A stretch of DNA of 64,000 bases from Prochlorococcus sp. AG-418-C09 (GTDB taxonomy: Bacteria > Cyanobacteriota > Cyanobacteriia > PCC-6307 > Cyanobiaceae): assembly GCA_003214355.1 (NCBI GenBank), contig QCLS01000006.1, forward strand, positions 1 to 64,000, in the 5' to 3' direction. The notes under the pieces are model-generated. The model was not told where the DNA came from and searched no databases. It saw nothing but the letters and a program-made list of their open reading frames with translations. The position numbers and the translations under genes are program-made. Positions 63,765-64,000 of the stretch are shown piece after piece. Numbering within the stretch: the stretch's first letter is position 1; each line of letters starts with the position of its first letter.

Positions 63765-64000
63765 TTGGAACAAAGAACAAAAATAGTTGCTTCTGTATTG
63801 AAGACTTTGAAATTACCCCCCAGGTTTCGTTTGAGGTTGCTTAAGGAAGACCCTGTTAGATTGGAGCTAAGTCTTACACCTTCTTATGGTAAAAGCCCAG
63901 TCATAGTAGGTTTAGTAGAGTCTTTGGATTTGGTCGCAAGAAGAGATAGAGAAGGAAGAATGCCAAGAGATTTACAGGGAACTTGGGATTGGACAGTAAG
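63765..64000 (+). CDS. Conserved cyanobacterial hypothetical, partial (3' end outside the window)
   Basis: The frame begins with TTG at 63765, preceded by GAGG nine bases upstream and an in-frame stop at 63753, so no longer start is possible. The visible 78 residues include VLKTLKLPPRFRLRLLKEDP, then RLELSLTPSYGKSPVIVGLV and RRDREGRMPRDLQGTWDWTV. It is basic and looks like a conserved cyanobacterial protein often next to DUF2973 genes, but I cannot name the family. It runs off the window. Confidence 0.75.
   Translation, partial: MEQRTKIVASVLKTLKLPPRFRLRLLKEDPVRLELSLTPSYGKSPVIVGLVESLDLVARRDREGRMPRDLQGTWDWTV

Overview
The window reads as a chromosome segment of a high-light-adapted Prochlorococcus (MED4/MIT9515-like clade). 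The evidence is very low G+C, frequent TTG/GTG starts, tight gene packing, a permuted two-piece tmRNA with the tag ANNIVSFSRQTAPVAA, a paired Flv1/Flv3 flavodiiron locus, PsbX-Ycf66, a high-light-inducible protein, and a cyanobacterial sufBCDS operon. The organism call is an inference from gene content; no database search was possible. Most of the window is ordinary core genome.

Layout. Positions 1-4600 are accessory-like: three tetratricopeptide (TPR) repeat genes, a small DUF4177-like protein, a Cas4/AddB-like PD-(D/E)XK nuclease and two unknown genes. 4.6-20.4 kb is core: PBP2, an FMN reductase, flv1-flv3, alaS, speA, ndk, thiO, gatB, coaE, argJ. 20.4-23.7 kb is the most irregular stretch: a mini CP12-like protein, a palindrome, a remnant of a PD-(D/E)XK nuclease, an orphan ParA overlapping a small membrane protein, an aldo/keto reductase and the split tmRNA. 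23.7-39.4 kb holds an rRNA methyltransferase, two small membrane/stress-type proteins, smc, a PRC-barrel protein, an LpxB-related protein, tRNA-Leu(AAG), accC, yggT, psbX, ycf66, hli, an ABC exporter, a HIT protein and def. 39.4-46.6 kb holds a prolyl-oligopeptidase-like peptidase and sufBCDS. 46.6-53.7 kb holds a DUF4912 protein, pgm, rarA, a phosphopantetheinyl transferase, bcp, coaX and cysH. 53.8-59 kb holds an NDH-2-like dehydrogenase and an ion-transport cluster (SLC13-type permease with RCK_C domains, KtrB, KtrA). 59-64 kb contains several very small genes (ribbon-helix-helix, Nif11-like leader, Cys-rich 49-mer), an ABC-F ATPase, an HtrA protease and two conserved cyanobacterial unknowns.

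How they fit together. Flv1/Flv3, Hli, PsbX and Suf support photosynthetic electron flow and photoprotection. CysH, Suf and Bcp link sulfur, Fe-S and peroxide metabolism. CoaX, CoaE and the phosphopantetheinyl transferase make CoA and load it onto carrier proteins, and AccC starts fatty-acid synthesis. Six convergent gene pairs end in exactly overlapping stop codons, which fits a streamlined genome.

I found no CRISPR array, insertion sequence, rRNA or phage module. The points most worth follow-up are the ParA/membrane-protein overlap, the nuclease remnant and its neighbourhood, the CP12-like 60-mer, the Nif11-like leader without a core peptide, the LigD-phosphoesterase-like protein, and the Cas4-like nuclease beside recombining TPR genes.
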